From: Limimaricola cinnabarinus LL-001
GTDB taxonomy: Bacteria > Pseudomonadota > Alphaproteobacteria > Rhodobacterales > Rhodobacteraceae
Reading direction: 5' to 3'
Length of the DNA stretch: 64,000 bases
Assembly (NCBI RefSeq): GCF_000466965.1
Contig: NZ_BATB01000005.1
Span: 1-64,000 of the forward strand
In this document: one piece after another, positions 9,460 to 18,937 of the stretch
How positions within the stretch are numbered: the stretch's first letter is position 1
Layout of the letters: each line of letters begins with the position of its first letter
Notes under the pieces: model-generated
Told to the model about the DNA's origin: nothing
The model's input: only the letters and a program-made list of their open reading frames with translations
Databases searched by the model: none
Translations under genes and position numbers: made by a program

Positions 9460-10947
9460 TCACTCCGCCGCCATGGGTTCGAAAAGCGAAGGCGGCAGGT
9501 CGTAGCCCCAGAGCCGGAAACGCTCGGAGTAATGGCTGCGCACACCGGTCGCGGTGAAATGGCCGATGATCTTGTTGTCCGGGGTCAGCCCGACGCGGCG
9601 GTAGCGGAACACCTCCTGCATCGAGATCACGTCGCCCTCCATGCCGGTGATCTCGGTTATCGAGGTCATCCGGCGCGAGCCGTCCTGCAGGCGGCTGGCC
9701 TGCACGATCAGGTGGACGGCGCTGGCGATCTGGGAGCGGATCGCCTTGATCGGCATCTCGATGCCTGCCATGGCGATCATGTTCTCGAGCCGGCTGATGC
9801 CGTCACGCGCGGAGTTGGCGTGGATCGTGGTCATCGAGCCGTCATGGCCGGTGTTCATCGCCTGCAGCATGTCGATCACTTCCTCGCCGCGCGTCTCGCC
9901 GACGATGATCCGGTCGGGCCGCATCCGAAGCGCGTTCTTGAGACAATCGCGCTGGCTTACCGCGCCGCGGCCCTCGACGTTGGCGGGGCGGCTTTCCATC
10001 CGGCCGACATGGGTCTGCTGCAGCTGAAGCTCGGCGGTGTCCTCGATGGTCAGGATGCGTTCGTTGTCGTCGATGAAGGAAGACAGCGCGTTGAGCGTCG
10101 TGGTCTTGCCCGAGCCGGTGCCGCCCGAGACGATGATGTTGAGCCGGGTGGCGACGGCGGCCTGCAGATAGGCCGCCATCTCCTCGGTCATCGCGCCGAA
10201 CCGCACGAGGTCGTCGATGCCGAGCTTTTCCTTCTTGAACTTGCGGATCGACACGAGGGAGCCGTCGACCGCGATCGGTCCGACCATGGCGTTGAAGCGC
10301 GAACCGTCGGCGAGGCGGGCGTCGACATAAGGGTTCGATTCGTCGACCCGGCGGCCCACGGCGGAGACGATCTTGTCGATGATCCTGAGCAGGTGGCGCT
10401 CGTCCTTGAAAGTGATGTCGGTGAGCTGCAGCCTGCCGTCGCGCTCCACGAAGATCTGGTGCGGGCCATTGACGAGGATGTCGTTGACCGAATCGTCTTT
10501 CAGGAGTGTCTCGAGCGGGCCGAGGCCCGTGACCTCGAAGAACAGATCCTGTCCCAGGCTCTGGCGTTCCTCGCGGTTGAGGGACACGCCCATGGTCTCG
10601 AGCGTTTCGGTGGCGATGGCGTTGATCTCGGCCCGCAGGTCCTGTTCGCTGGCCTTTTCAAGGGCGGCGAGGTTGAGCGTGTCGAGAAGTGCCTTGTGCA
10701 CCTCAAGCTTGATCTCGGCGAAACGCTCCTTGCGGCGGCGTTCCTTGTCGGCGGGGCTGGCCTCGGCGGCACGGCGCGGCAAGTCTGTCGCGGGGGCGGC
10801 CCGGCGTGCGGCGGATGCGGCGGTGCCGGACAGGGCGGGTTGCGGAGCAGAGGGTTGCGGCGCGCGGGCCGCCGCCGGGGCGGCGGCGAGGGGCTTGGTC
10901 GGGGCGGGCTGACCTTCGGTGTCGGTTTTCCTGAACTTCGAGAACAT
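9460..10947 (-). CDS. cpaF: Tad pilus assembly ATPase CpaF/TadA
   Basis: A 495-residue VirB11/PulE-type secretion ATPase. Walker A GGTGSGKT is at residues 275-282, followed by the Asp box ([13 protein letters not shown]), Walker B ([14 protein letters not shown]) and the His box ([11 protein letters not shown]). The first 70 residues are Ala/Pro-rich and low in complexity. It hydrolyses ATP in the cytoplasm to polymerise Flp pilin through TadB/TadC. AGGAGG seven bases before the ATG at 10947 fixes the start; the longer open frame upstream runs antisense-like through cpaE and is not coding. Confidence 0.95.
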   Translation of the reverse strand: MFSKFRKTDTEGQPAPTKPLAAAPAAARAPQPSAPQPALSGTAASAARRAAPATDLPRRAAEASPADKERRRKERFAEIKLEVHKALLDTLNLAALEKASEQDLRAEINAIATETLETMGVSLNREERQSLGQDLFFEVTGLGPLETLLKDDSVNDILVNGPHQIFVERDGRLQLTDITFKDERHLLRIIDKIVSAVGRRVDESNPYVDARLADGSRFNAMVGPIAVDGSLVSIRKFKKEKLGIDDLVRFGAMTEEMAAYLQAAVATRLNIIVSGGTGSGKTTTLNALSSFIDDNERILTIEDTAELQLQQTHVGRMESRPANVEGRGAVSQRDCLKNALRMRPDRIIVGETRGEEVIDMLQAMNTGHDGSMTTIHANSARDGISRLENMIAMAGIEMPIKAIRSQIASAVHLIVQASRLQDGSRRMTSITEITGMEGDVISMQEVFRYRRVGLTPDNKIIGHFTATGVRSHYSERFRLWGYDLPPSLFEPMAAE

Positions 10948-10967
10948 GACGTCCTCCTGTGCTGGGC

Positions 10968-12215
10968 TCAGCCTGCCGTTTCGGCGCTGGCGTCGGCGAC
11001 GTTGACCTTGTGGACCGAGCGCGCGAGTTTCGCGATCTCGCGGCGCAGCGAATTCTTCGCGGCCCCATCGGCAAGCGGCGTGCCGTGATCGGCGCTTTGC
11101 GTCACCGCCCGGCCGCCATCGGGAAGCTGGATCTCGATCGAGATCCCGAGCGAATCGGCCAGCCTGCGAGCCCGGCTCTTGCCCGAGAGGTCGGTAAAGC
11201 CTGGCGCCCTGTTCAGCACGAAGCGCAGCTTCTCGAAAGGCAGGTCCTCGGATTGAAGCGCTCGCTTGAGCCGCATCGTGTTCTGCGCCGACCGCATGTC
11301 GAGTTCGAGCGTCGCGAAGTAGACATGCGCGACCCGAAGCAGGGTCTCGGACCAATCGACGAGCGTCGGCGGCATGTCGATCACGACGTAGTCGAAATTG
11401 ACCCGCGCCAGTTCGATCAGATGCGCCACCTCGTCCGGGCCGATCAAATCGAGCGGCACCAGTTCGGATGGCGAGGTCAGCACATGCAGCCGCTCCTGAT
11501 GGAGCAGCATTGCCGAGAGCAGGCTGTCGCTGTCGGCAGATGCGAGGTCGCCCAGCAATTCGAGCACCGCCTCGCGGCGGGGCAGGTCGAGATAGGTGGC
11601 GACGGTGCCGAACTGCAGGTCGAGATCGATCAGGCAGACCCGTGGCGGGGATTTCCGATCGGCATTGGCCAGCTCCCAGGCGAGGTTCACCGCCAGCGTC
11701 GTGGCGCCGCTGCCGCCGGCCAGCCCCTGCACCGGAATCACGACGCCATTGCGGTCGCCGGTGGCGCGCGGCTCGGGCTTTGGGGCGTCGGGCAGGATCG
11801 GTCCCACGCCCCGGCGCAGCCGGTCGATCGCCTGCGCCAGCTCGCCCTCGGGCAGCGGATACGGCACGAACTCGTCGCCGCCCTCGCGCAAGAGTTGGTG
11901 CAGCACCGCAGGGCTCACCTCGTCGGCGATGAGCACCACCTTGATGCCGCGCCGTTTGGCATGGGAAATGATGTCGGCGATGAGCGCGAGCTGGCCCTCG
12001 TCGTCCTTGCTCAGCGCCACGGCGATGAATTCGAGCTCCGTGGCCTCGGGCTGTTCGAGAAAGGCGAGCGCGTCGTCGAAGCCCAGATCGCCCCAGTTCT
12101 CGCCCATCGCGGCTTCCATGTCCTCGATCAGCAGATCGAACAGCTGCACGTCACGGCTGATGGTGCAGGCCGTGATCGGCTGAGGGTCCGGTTGCAAGGG
12201 TGCCGTGCTGCTCAT
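10968..12215 (-). CDS. cpaE: Pilus assembly protein CpaE/TadZ (ParA-like localisation ATPase)
   Basis: A 415-residue protein. Residues 20-150 form a receiver-like domain (VVLIADEVSP, DEFVPYPL) without a clear phosphorylation site. Residues 160-400 form a MinD/ParA-type ATPase with an atypical P-loop (GLAGGSGATTLA) lacking the usual signature lysine, as is common in CpaE. Other marks are CLIDLDLQFGTVATYLDL and DYVVIDMPPTL. CpaE/TadZ directs the pilus machine to its site at the pole. It lies 20 bases upstream of cpaF on the same strand. Confidence 0.92.
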   Translation of the reverse strand: MSSTAPLQPDPQPITACTISRDVQLFDLLIEDMEAAMGENWGDLGFDDALAFLEQPEATELEFIAVALSKDDEGQLALIADIISHAKRRGIKVVLIADEVSPAVLHQLLREGGDEFVPYPLPEGELAQAIDRLRRGVGPILPDAPKPEPRATGDRNGVVIPVQGLAGGSGATTLAVNLAWELANADRKSPPRVCLIDLDLQFGTVATYLDLPRREAVLELLGDLASADSDSLLSAMLLHQERLHVLTSPSELVPLDLIGPDEVAHLIELARVNFDYVVIDMPPTLVDWSETLLRVAHVYFATLELDMRSAQNTMRLKRALQSEDLPFEKLRFVLNRAPGFTDLSGKSRARRLADSLGISIEIQLPDGGRAVTQSADHGTPLADGAAKNSLRREIAKLARSVHKVNVADASAETAG

Positions 12216-12401
12216 TCCTTCGATCCTCTGTCAGGCGGTGGCTCCGCCTTTATATGCTGGTCCGGAGCGTCGCCGAACCCGGCCTTTATCCTCCACGAGA
12301 CCTTTCATGCAGGGAAATCATGGCTGCATTGGGGCTAAAAAGCTGAAATTGTTGGAAGTGGGGCAACGATCCCCGGGCGATCCGGGGTTTGTCGCCAAGT
12401 T

Positions 12402-13055
12402 TTACGGCGCCGCCGCGGTCCCTGCTTCGGTCTCACCGCCCGTGTTGCTGAGCGTGGTCGGGACCGCCGCGCTCTCGACATAGCCCTCGAAGATCACGGC
12501 CGCGTATTTGCCGTTGAGCAGGTTGGGATGGCCCTGAACAAAGCCCGAGACCTCGGTGACGGTGCGGCGGTTGGCGCGCTCCGGCTGAGAGGTGGCGATG
12601 AGGGGGCGCGTTTCTCCGAAGGAGGCCACCGCCTCGAGACGACGCGCGTCGAGGCCCTGCGCCACGAGATAGGCGACGGCGGCACGGGCCCGGCGCAGTC
12701 CGAGCGCCTCGTTGTAGGTGTCGCTCCCCACGAGGTCGGTATGGCCGTAAACCCGGAACCGCAGTTCGGGATAGCGGCCGATCCAGTTCGCCTGCCGCTG
12801 CAGTGTAGCGCGCGCGGCGGTGTCGAGCTGGTCGGAGTTGAAGGCGAAGTTGATCACCGTGTCGACCTCCGCGGCGAACTGCCGCGCGAGATCCACCCTG
12901 ATCCCCTCGGAGGCCTGTCCCTGCGCCACGGTATTGGTCAGCGTGGCGCTGCCGAATCCGGCGGTGTTGCCGCCGGCCTCCTGATCGAAGCCCGGCGGCG
13001 CGGCGCAGGCGGCGAGCGAGAGGGCGCAGCCCAGCGCGGTCAGGACGTGGCGCAT
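12402..13055 (-). CDS. OmpA-family peptidoglycan-binding lipoprotein of the Tad locus
   Basis: A 217-residue protein with a lipoprotein signal (lipobox SLAAC about residues 12-16) and a C-terminal OmpA domain. NFAFNSDQLDTAARATLQ, VYGHTDLVGSDTYNEALGLRRA and the terminal NRRTVTEV give the expected Asp/Arg positions that bind meso-diaminopimelate. It probably anchors the outer-membrane secretin to the cell wall, by inference from its place between cpaC and cpaE. The start at 13055 has GGAGGG upstream; it is 14 bases after the cpaC stop. A gap of 186 bases separates it from cpaE. Confidence 0.88.
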   Translation of the reverse strand: MRHVLTALGCALSLAACAAPPGFDQEAGGNTAGFGSATLTNTVAQGQASEGIRVDLARQFAAEVDTVINFAFNSDQLDTAARATLQRQANWIGRYPELRFRVYGHTDLVGSDTYNEALGLRRARAAVAYLVAQGLDARRLEAVASFGETRPLIATSQPERANRRTVTEVSGFVQGHPNLLNGKYAAVIFEGYVESAAVPTTLSNTGGETEAGTAAAP

Positions 13056-13069
13056 CGCGGTTCCCTCCA

Positions 13070-14491
13070 TCAATCGAGCACGTAGCCATAGGAGCCCGAG
13101 AAGTCCTGCCGCGCGATTTCGCCCGCGCCGCCCGATTGCGGCGCGCGATCGGCCGCGATCCGCCCGAAGAGAAACAGATCGCGCTCGGTCGGCGGGCGGA
13201 CCCGGTCGGTGGGCATGGCCAGCGTCTCGCCACGGGTGGGCGTGACCAGATGCGGTGTGATGATGATCACAAGTTCGGTCTGCTGGCGGCTGTATTCGGC
13301 GGAACGGAACAGCGCGCCAAGCACCGGAATGTCGCCCAGCCACGGCACCTGTCCCTTGAGATCGCGGAAATCATCCGACAAGAGCCCCGCGATGGCAAAG
13401 CTTTCGCCATCGCGCATCTCGACCGTGGTCGAGGTCTGCCGCCGCCGGAAGGCGTCGACGGTGAAGCCGTTGGCTGTGAAGCCGTTGGTAGGGTCGATCG
13501 AGCTGACCGAGGCGTTGAGTTCGAGGTTGATCAGGTCGCCCTCTACCACGCGGGGAACGAAGTTGAGCTCGACGCCGAAGGGCTTGTATTCGATTGCGAT
13601 GTTGCCGCTGTCCTGGCTCACCGGGACCGGGTATTCGCCGCCGGCGAGAAAGCTCGCCTCCTGACCCGACAGGGCGGTGAGGTTGGGCTCGGCCAAGGTG
13701 CGCACGACGCCGCGATTCTCGAGCGCTTCGAGCAGCAGGCCCACCTCGACGCCGCCCGCGTTGAACCCGAACAGCGTCGCCGCGTTGCCGGTGCTGACGC
13801 TCGGCAGGCTGCCGCCCAAGGCGGTGCCCAGCGCGCCCGAATTGGCCAGTGTGTTCGTACCGATGGCCAGACCGAGATTTTCGCCCAAAGCGGTGCCGCG
13901 TGCGCCGAGCGAGGCCGAGAGCGATTTGCTCACCGAGCGCTGCATCTCCGAGAAGCGGACCTTGAGCATCACCTGCTGGGTGCCGCCGACGCTCATCAGG
14001 TTGGACACGCGTTCGGGGGCGTAGCGCTGGGCCAGTTCCAGCGCGCGGTCGAGCTTGCCGATGGAGCTGACCACGCCCGACAGCACGATGCCGTCATTGG
14101 CGGTGCGCACTTCGATCGGCTCGCCGGGCAGGATCTGCTCCAGGCGCTCCTTGAACTCGGCGATGTCGGGGGTGACGTGGACCTCGACATTGGTGATCAG
14201 GCGACCGTTTTCGCCTAAGACGGTGAGGGTGGTGCGGCCCGGCGCCTTGCCCAGCACATAGATGGTCCGGTCAGTGAGCGAGGAGATGTCCGCGATGCCC
14301 GGGTTGGCGATCGATAGCTCGGTAAAGGGGATATCGCTCTCGACCACGACGGCGCGGTTCATCGGCACCTGAAGCGCTCCGGTTGGAGAGCCGCCCAGAA
14401 TCCTGAGCGCCTCGGCCTGGCCCGCCGCCGGGATCGCCATCGCCAGGGCGAGGCCGGTCAGGCCGGCCCGGAGGGTATGTCGGATGCTCAT
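13070..14491 (-). CDS. cpaC: Tad pilus outer-membrane secretin CpaC/RcpA
   Basis: A 473-residue protein with a cleavable signal peptide (MSIRHTLRAGLTGLALAMAI, then AAGQAEA). An N-terminal pilus-formation domain follows (residues 25-110), then a BON-like region (PIEVRTANDGIVLSGVVSSI), and a secretin domain from about 185 to 440 with VEVGLLLEALENRGVVRTLAEPNL and VPWLGDIPVLGALFR. It forms the gated outer-membrane channel for the Flp pilus. The start at 14491 has GAGGCGG seven bases upstream; an ATG nine codons earlier is possible. Confidence 0.94.
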   Translation of the reverse strand: MSIRHTLRAGLTGLALAMAIPAAGQAEALRILGGSPTGALQVPMNRAVVVESDIPFTELSIANPGIADISSLTDRTIYVLGKAPGRTTLTVLGENGRLITNVEVHVTPDIAEFKERLEQILPGEPIEVRTANDGIVLSGVVSSIGKLDRALELAQRYAPERVSNLMSVGGTQQVMLKVRFSEMQRSVSKSLSASLGARGTALGENLGLAIGTNTLANSGALGTALGGSLPSVSTGNAATLFGFNAGGVEVGLLLEALENRGVVRTLAEPNLTALSGQEASFLAGGEYPVPVSQDSGNIAIEYKPFGVELNFVPRVVEGDLINLELNASVSSIDPTNGFTANGFTVDAFRRRQTSTTVEMRDGESFAIAGLLSDDFRDLKGQVPWLGDIPVLGALFRSAEYSRQQTELVIIITPHLVTPTRGETLAMPTDRVRPPTERDLFLFGRIAADRAPQSGGAGEIARQDFSGSYGYVLD

Positions 14492-14642
14492 CGGGCCGCC
14501 TCGCTGCAGGTCGTGCATCGGGGTCTTGTCGTGCCCCGTCGTGGCGAAGCCTGCCCGACGGCGCGGCGTATTGCAACGCGCGGCGGGGCATGGAACGGGT
14601 CTGTGGGCGCGCGGCCACAGGCCGCGCGCTCCGACCGCTCGC

Positions 14643-15518
14643 TCAATTGGTGCAGGGAATCGCGATTTCGACCACTTCGGCGCCCCTGCGCGTGCGTACC
14701 GAGCAGACCTCGGGCGGGGGCGGGGGGGCGGCTGCGATCTGCGGCGCCGCCTCGGGTTCTGGCTCGGGCGCGATGCCGAGCAGGCTGCGCTGATCCACTT
14801 CCACGGTGCCCGCGACCTTGTCGTCGAACAGGCCCACGAGAGACAGCGCCAGCGTGCCGGTGGACTGGGCTTGGGCGAGCTTGGCAACCTGCTCGGGCGA
14901 GGCCTGCACTGTCACGGTGCGGGCGATGATCGCCTCGGCGCGGCCCTGATCGGCGGTCTGATCGACGCCGACCAGCTCGAGGCCGGTCTCGATCAGCTTG
15001 GTGACGTCGCGGGCATCGGTGCCTTTCGCGACGGAGCCGGTCCAGTAGACATCGACCCGATCGCCCGGCCGCAGAAAGCCTGATACGCCGCTTGCCGCGT
15101 TGACGCTGATCGCGAAGGCGCGCATGCCGCTGCCCAAGCGCGTGCTGATGCCCGCATCGCCACCCGGTGCGGTGATCTTCGAGGCCAGCACCGGCTCGTT
15201 CGGCTCCATCGGACGCAACACGATGCGCGGCACGTCCTCACCCTCGGGAAAGAGCGCTTCGAGGTCGGGGAAGGTGCCTTCGGGCAGGAACTCCTCAGCA
15301 TAGAGGATCGGCCTTAGGTCTTCGCGGGTGATGACCGTGCCATAGGGCAGGGCCCGCGAGACGCCCACGACCTCCACCGTCGGCTGGCGCAGCGAGGCGG
15401 CCTCGCGCTCGGCCATGATGGCGGCCTGCTGCTCGTCGAAATAGCCCTTGATCATGTAGACCGCAAAGCCCGCAAGCCCGAGGCCAAGCATCAGGACCAG
15501 TCCGAATACCGTTCTCAT
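14643..15518 (-). CDS. cpaB: Flp pilus assembly protein CpaB/RcpC
   Basis: A 291-residue protein with an N-terminal membrane anchor (residues 4-25). A SAF domain follows (VVGVSRALPYGTVITREDL), then the RcpC/CpaB core (MRAFAISVNAASGVSGFLRPGDRVDVYWTG). The tail is proline-rich and ends with a Cys pair region. RcpC is a periplasmic partner of the RcpA secretin. It lies between the short pilin gene (28 bases) and cpaC, as in most Tad operons. Confidence 0.92.
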   Translation of the reverse strand: MRTVFGLVLMLGLGLAGFAVYMIKGYFDEQQAAIMAEREAASLRQPTVEVVGVSRALPYGTVITREDLRPILYAEEFLPEGTFPDLEALFPEGEDVPRIVLRPMEPNEPVLASKITAPGGDAGISTRLGSGMRAFAISVNAASGVSGFLRPGDRVDVYWTGSVAKGTDARDVTKLIETGLELVGVDQTADQGRAEAIIARTVTVQASPEQVAKLAQAQSTGTLALSLVGLFDDKVAGTVEVDQRSLLGIAPEPEPEAAPQIAAAPPPPPEVCSVRTRRGAEVVEIAIPCTN

Positions 15519-15546
15519 CTCGTGTCTCCTCTCGGGCCGGGGCTTG

Positions 15547-15744
15547 TCATTGATCGAGGTCGTCGACGAAGCTCTGTGCGCTGCTCAGGTTGGTGTTGTA
15601 ATTCCCCTCGGGCGATTTCGAGGCCGACGCGAAAACCGCAACGACGGAAATCGACAACCCCACTAGGGCGGCCGTCAGCACGACCCAGTCGATGGTCACG
15701 GCACCGTCATCTTGCTGCCAAAGGGCGATTATTGAATTCGTCAT
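15547..15744 (-). CDS. Short Flp-type pilin (divergent second copy)
   Basis: A 65-residue protein with a class IVb prepilin layout: a short polar leader, then GAVTIDWVVLTAALVGLSIS, a glycine followed by the hydrophobic assembly helix. It shares its core with the pilin at 15918-16103 but has a longer, different C-terminal tail (SPEGNYNTNLSSAQSFVDDLDQ). Cleavage by a TadV/CpaA-type peptidase after the glycine is expected; that peptidase is not in the window. It sits directly upstream of cpaB and may be a minor pilin, which is inference. Confidence 0.82.
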   Translation of the reverse strand: MTNSIIALWQQDDGAVTIDWVVLTAALVGLSISVVAVFASASKSPEGNYNTNLSSAQSFVDDLDQ

Positions 15745-15864
15745 GCCAACTTCCTGTCTAGATCGCTGGGGCTCTGCTGAACTTCATTGTCAGGATTGAC
15801 GGATGATTGTGGCACGGCGATGGGCATATCTGGCCCTAAGCGGGGCTGTCTGCATCCACCAGAA

Positions 15865-15895
15865 AAATGGGCCGCACCCGGGGTGCGGCCCATTT
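15865..15895 (-). terminator. Rho-independent terminator after the major Flp pilin
   Basis: A near-perfect hairpin (arms 15865-15877 and 15883-15895, GGGCCGCACCC pairing with its complement). On the minus strand it is followed by a run of five T. It lies 23 bases beyond the stop of the pilin gene at 15918-16103 and before the second pilin. It could produce an abundant pilin-only transcript with partial read-through into the assembly genes. Confidence 0.85.
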
Positions 15896-15917
15896 GGCGA
15901 CTGGCATCAGAAGCGAC

Positions 15918-16103
15918 TCAGTAGGTCTTGCCAACTTGACTGGTCAGGTTGGTGCCGATGCCATCGGCAAGGGTCTTGGCGCCGCCGGTCACCTGACCGA
16001 GAATCACCACGCCGAGGCCGACGATGGCGGCAGTGAGCACGACCCAGTCCACGGTGACCGCACCGTCTTCATCCTTGGCGAAAGTCTTGAAGAAGTTGAG
16101 CAT
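15918..16103 (-). CDS. flp: Flp-family type IVb pilin (major pilin candidate)
   Basis: A 61-residue prepilin: leader MLNFFKTFAKDEDG, then AVTVDWVVLTAAIVGLGVVI as the hydrophobic helix, then a short soluble tail. Cleavage is expected between the glycine and AVTVDW. Position as first gene of the pilus cluster, a very strong ribosome site (GAGGAGGG, about 7 bases upstream) and a strong terminator immediately after it all fit a highly expressed major pilin. The canonical Glu-Tyr of the Flp motif is Asp-Trp here, also in the second copy. Confidence 0.88.
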   Translation of the reverse strand: MLNFFKTFAKDEDGAVTVDWVVLTAAIVGLGVVILGQVTGGAKTLADGIGTNLTSQVGKTY

Positions 16104-16239
16104 GTTGTAACCCTCCTCGGGGCAATGATGAACGTTCTCTACCCGTGCGGGCTGTTTCGGCCGGGATTTGTCCGGTTGCGATCACCGCGTTGGATGTCCC
16201 TATATGCGCTGTCGATTGGGGCGGGAGTTTGTTTGCACT

Positions 16240-16297
16240 CGCGCGTTTTTCGCGCGCTTTGCCGTCAACCGACACGCATGGGGCGTGTCGGTTTCTC
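16240..16297 (+). other. Two hairpins between the pilin and transglycosylase genes
   Basis: Within the 288-base divergent region lie CGCGCG-TTTTT-CGCGCG (16240-16256) and a 10-base perfect inverted repeat ACCGACACGC/GCGTGTCGGT (16268-16277, 16283-16292) followed by TTTCT. The second looks like a weak intrinsic terminator pointing rightwards, yet no plus-strand gene precedes it. It could end a short untranslated RNA or be an attenuator ahead of the transglycosylase gene. The rest of the region shows no coding sign. Confidence 0.35.
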
Positions 16298-16391
16298 CTC
16301 AGGCGCCAACACAGTGATCGACGGGGGCATCGTTGCGCGATGCGGGTCGATAGGGTGCGCAGGAGAATCGCGGCAACTATGGGGCTGGCCG

Positions 16392-17230
16392 ATGACGCCT
16401 GCGAAACTGTACGGACCGATCGCCCTCGCGGCGGGGCTGTTGCTCGGGGCGGTGGGGCCTGTGGCGGCAGAAAGGATCGGCACCGACTTCACCTATCGCC
16501 GGATCGCCGTCCCCAAGACGGGTGCCCGACGGATCACCGTGCAGATCGCCCCCGTGACCCCTTTCAAGCCTGCAGCGCCCCCCTCGGCCGGACAGGGTGG
16601 CACGGGCGCGGCGGGGGCATCCCCCGCCCCCGTGGGGCGGCCCGCAGCCGAGTGGTTCTGGACCGCCGTTTCGCCCCGCCTGTCCGAGAGCGGGCCGGGG
16701 CGGCTCGAACAGGCGCTGGCGGCCTTGCGCGACGCTCCGGCCGGGCCGCCGCGACACCGCGGTTGCAACATCTGCAGGAGATCGCACGCCTGCACGGCGC
16801 CGACATCATGCGCATGACCATCGGCACCAAGGTGTCCCCGGCGCTGGCGCTGTCGGTGATCGCGGTGGAGAGCGCGGGGCGCACCGACGCGGTCAGCTCG
16901 GCCGGCGCGCAGGGGCTGATGCAGCTCATGCCTGCCACGGCGGCGCGCTTCGGGGTCACCGACAGCCGCGTCGCCACCGAGAACATCCGCGGCGGCATCG
17001 CCTATCTCGACTGGTTGATGGGACATTTCGACCGCGACCCGATCCTCGTGCTCGCGGGCTACAACGCGGGCGAAGGATCGGTGCGCGACAATGCGGGCGT
17101 GCCGCCCTATGCCGAAACCCGCGCCTACGTGCCCAAGGTGCTGGCCGCCTGGACCGTGGCGCGGGGGCTTTGCCTGACGCCGCCGGTGCTGGTGAGCGAC
17201 GGCTGCGTCTTTTTGGTGAACCGCCTTTAG
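16392..17230 (+). pseudogene. Exported lytic transglycosylase (SLT domain), frameshifted
   Basis: The N-terminal part begins at the ATG at 16392 with a signal peptide (ALAAGLLLGAVGPVAAE), a region rich in Ala, Gly and Pro, and ends in frame near LEQALAALRDAP. The SLT domain continues in the -1 frame from about 16750: SPALALSVIAVESAGRTDAV holds the catalytic Glu, followed by GAQGLMQLMPATA and VLAGYNAGEGSV. One missing base in the run at about 16745-16752 (GCCGGGCC) explains the break. Such enzymes cut peptidoglycan; its place beside the Tad genes suggests it opens the wall for the pilus machine. The C-terminal fragment ends with a Cys pair. Confidence 0.8.
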
Positions 17231-17233
17231 GTC

Positions 17234-17515
17234 TCAGGCGAAGTGCTGCGCCGCCTCAGGGTGCCGCCGCGCCCAGACCGCGACATAGGAGCAGGCCGGC
17301 ACGATGCGGAACCCTTCCGCCCTCGCATCCTCGACCATCGCCGCGACGAGGGTGCTCGCATGACCGCGCCCCTCATGCTTGCGCGGCACGCCGGTATGGG
17401 TGGCCAAGCGCGTCTCGCCGCGGGCCACCCATGTAAGTTCGGCTTCGGAGCCATCTTCGAGATCGAGGACATAGCGACCCCTCTCGGGGCCGCCCTCTCG
17501 CGTTACCTCAGACAA
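17234..17515 (-). CDS. Small GNAT-like N-acetyltransferase
   Basis: A 93-residue protein of the compact GNAT type (YjdJ-like). [27 protein letters not shown] gives the acetyl-CoA loop (R-x-x-G-x-G/A form), and [21 protein letters not shown] is the usual end of this family. The start appears to be TTG at 17515, overlapping the scoB stop by eight bases, with GGAGG six bases upstream. Substrate unknown. Probably co-transcribed after the CoA-transferase pair. Confidence 0.78.
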   Translation of the reverse strand: MSEVTREGGPERGRYVLDLEDGSEAELTWVARGETRLATHTGVPRKHEGRGHASTLVAAMVEDARAEGFRIVPACSYVAVWARRHPEAAQHFA

Positions 17516-18134
17516 TGGTCGCCTCCGTGGCTGCGCGGATCTCGTCTTCGGTGACGCCCGGCGCGCATTCGACGATCCTGAGCCCGCCCTCGACCACGTC
17601 GAGCACCCCCATGCCGGTGATGATCCGGTCCACCACCGCCTTGCCGGTAAGCGGCAGCGAACATTCTTTCAGAAGCTTGCTCTCGCCATGTTTGGAGGTG
17701 TGGTCCATCACCACCACGACGCGGCCGACGCCGGCGACGAGGTCCATCGCGCCGCCCATGCCCTTCACCAGCTTGCCGGGGATCATCCAGTTCGCCAGAT
17801 CGCCGTTCTCGGCCACCTCCATGGCGCCGAGGATCGCCATGGCGATCTTGCCGCCACGGATCATGCCGAAGGAGGTTGCACTGTCGAAATAGGCGGTGTG
17901 GGGCAGCTCGGTGATGGTCTGCTTGCCAGCGTTGATGAGATCGGGATCGATCTCGTCCTCGGTCGGGAAGGGGCCCATGCCAAGCATGCCGTTCTCGGAT
18001 TGGAGCGTCACATGGATGCCCTTGGGGATGTAGTTCGGCACGAGCGTCGGAATGCCGATCCCGAGGTTAACATAGGTGCCGTCCTCGAGTTCCTGCGCGG
18101 CGCGTGCCGCCATCTGCTTGCGATCCCAGCCCAT
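17508..18134 (-). CDS. scoB: 3-oxoacid CoA-transferase subunit B
   Basis: A 208-residue class I CoA-transferase beta subunit. The [10 protein letters not shown] motif carries the catalytic Glu that forms the CoA thioester, and GGHxD-type and [19 protein letters not shown] regions follow. With subunit A, encoded two bases upstream, it moves CoA from succinyl-CoA to acetoacetate or a related oxoacid, linking ketone-body or polyhydroxybutyrate breakdown to the TCA cycle. The exact acid cannot be read from sequence. Confidence 0.9.
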   Translation of the reverse strand: MGWDRKQMAARAAQELEDGTYVNLGIGIPTLVPNYIPKGIHVTLQSENGMLGMGPFPTEDEIDPDLINAGKQTITELPHTAYFDSATSFGMIRGGKIAMAILGAMEVAENGDLANWMIPGKLVKGMGGAMDLVAGVGRVVVVMDHTSKHGESKLLKECSLPLTGKAVVDRIITGMGVLDVVEGGLRIVECAPGVTEDEIRAATEATIV

Positions 18135-18136
18135 GA

Positions 18137-18832
18137 TCAAGCCTCCCTCAGGGTGCGCTGTTCGATGCGCTTTTCGTGCTCGCCCTGGATCAGACGGTGC
18201 ACGTAGATGCCGGGCAGGTGGATGTGATCGGGGTCGAGCGATCCGGCAGGCACGATTTCCTCGACCTCGGCCACGCAGACGCGTCCGGCCATCGCGGCGG
18301 GCGGGTTGAAGTTGCGAGCGGTCTTGCGGAACACGAGATTGCCGGTTTCGTCGGCCTTCCACGCCTTGACAATCGACAGGTCGGCGACGATGCCGCGCTC
18401 GAGGATGTAGGTCTCTCCGTCGAAGACCTTCTCCTCCTTGCCCTCGGCCACCTTCGTGCCGACGCCGGTCTTGGTGTAAAAGCCCGGGATGCCCGAGCCG
18501 CCCGCGCGCATCCGCTCGGCCAGCGTGCCCTGTGGCGTGAACTCCAGCTCCAGTTCGCCCGACAGGTACTGGCGCATGAACTCGGCGTTCTCGCCGACAT
18601 AGGAAGAGATCATCTTCTTCACCTGCCGGGTCTGCAGCAGCAGACCGAGGCCGAAATCGTCGACGCCCGCATTGTTCGACGCGAAGGTGAGGTCCTTCGT
18701 GCCCGCGTCGCGGATGGCGGCGATCAACAGCTCTGGAATGCCGCAGAGGCCAAAGCCCCCGGCGGCGATCAGCATCCCGTCGGACAAGAGCCCATCGAGC
18801 GCCGCGGCCGCGTCCGGATAGATTTTTTTCAT
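18137..18832 (-). CDS. scoA: 3-oxoacid CoA-transferase subunit A
   Basis: A 231-residue alpha subunit. The glycine-rich [16 protein letters not shown] motif near residues 22-37 binds CoA, and the body ([36 protein letters not shown]) is highly typical of succinyl-CoA:3-ketoacid transferases. It forms a heteromer with subunit B just downstream. The pair lies alone with the small GNAT gene; no thiolase or hydroxybutyrate dehydrogenase is next to it. Confidence 0.9.
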   Translation of the reverse strand: MKKIYPDAAAALDGLLSDGMLIAAGGFGLCGIPELLIAAIRDAGTKDLTFASNNAGVDDFGLGLLLQTRQVKKMISSYVGENAEFMRQYLSGELELEFTPQGTLAERMRAGGSGIPGFYTKTGVGTKVAEGKEEKVFDGETYILERGIVADLSIVKAWKADETGNLVFRKTARNFNPPAAMAGRVCVAEVEEIVPAGSLDPDHIHLPGIYVHRLIQGEHEKRIEQRTLREA

Positions 18833-18937
18833 GCGTCTCCCCCTGTTGTCACGGGGCGAGAGTTGCGCCGGGCGGGCGCGAAGTCAATGCGGATGCCGCG
18901 CTGCAGCGGGCGGCGCGGCATCCCGCCCGGTCGGAGC

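Noticed and set aside
7438-11088. Long plus-strand frames across the Tad genes
   Set aside because: They are shadows of tadC, tadB and cpaF, with Arg/His/Gln-rich random-like sequence.
9460-11355. A 631-codon reading of cpaF
   Set aside because: The first 136 codons run over cpaE in another frame; AGGAGG fixes the start at 10947.
12330-12400. CCCCGG/CCGGGG hairpin near 12371 as an ompA terminator
   Set aside because: No T run follows on the minus strand and the stem is short, so support is too weak to list.
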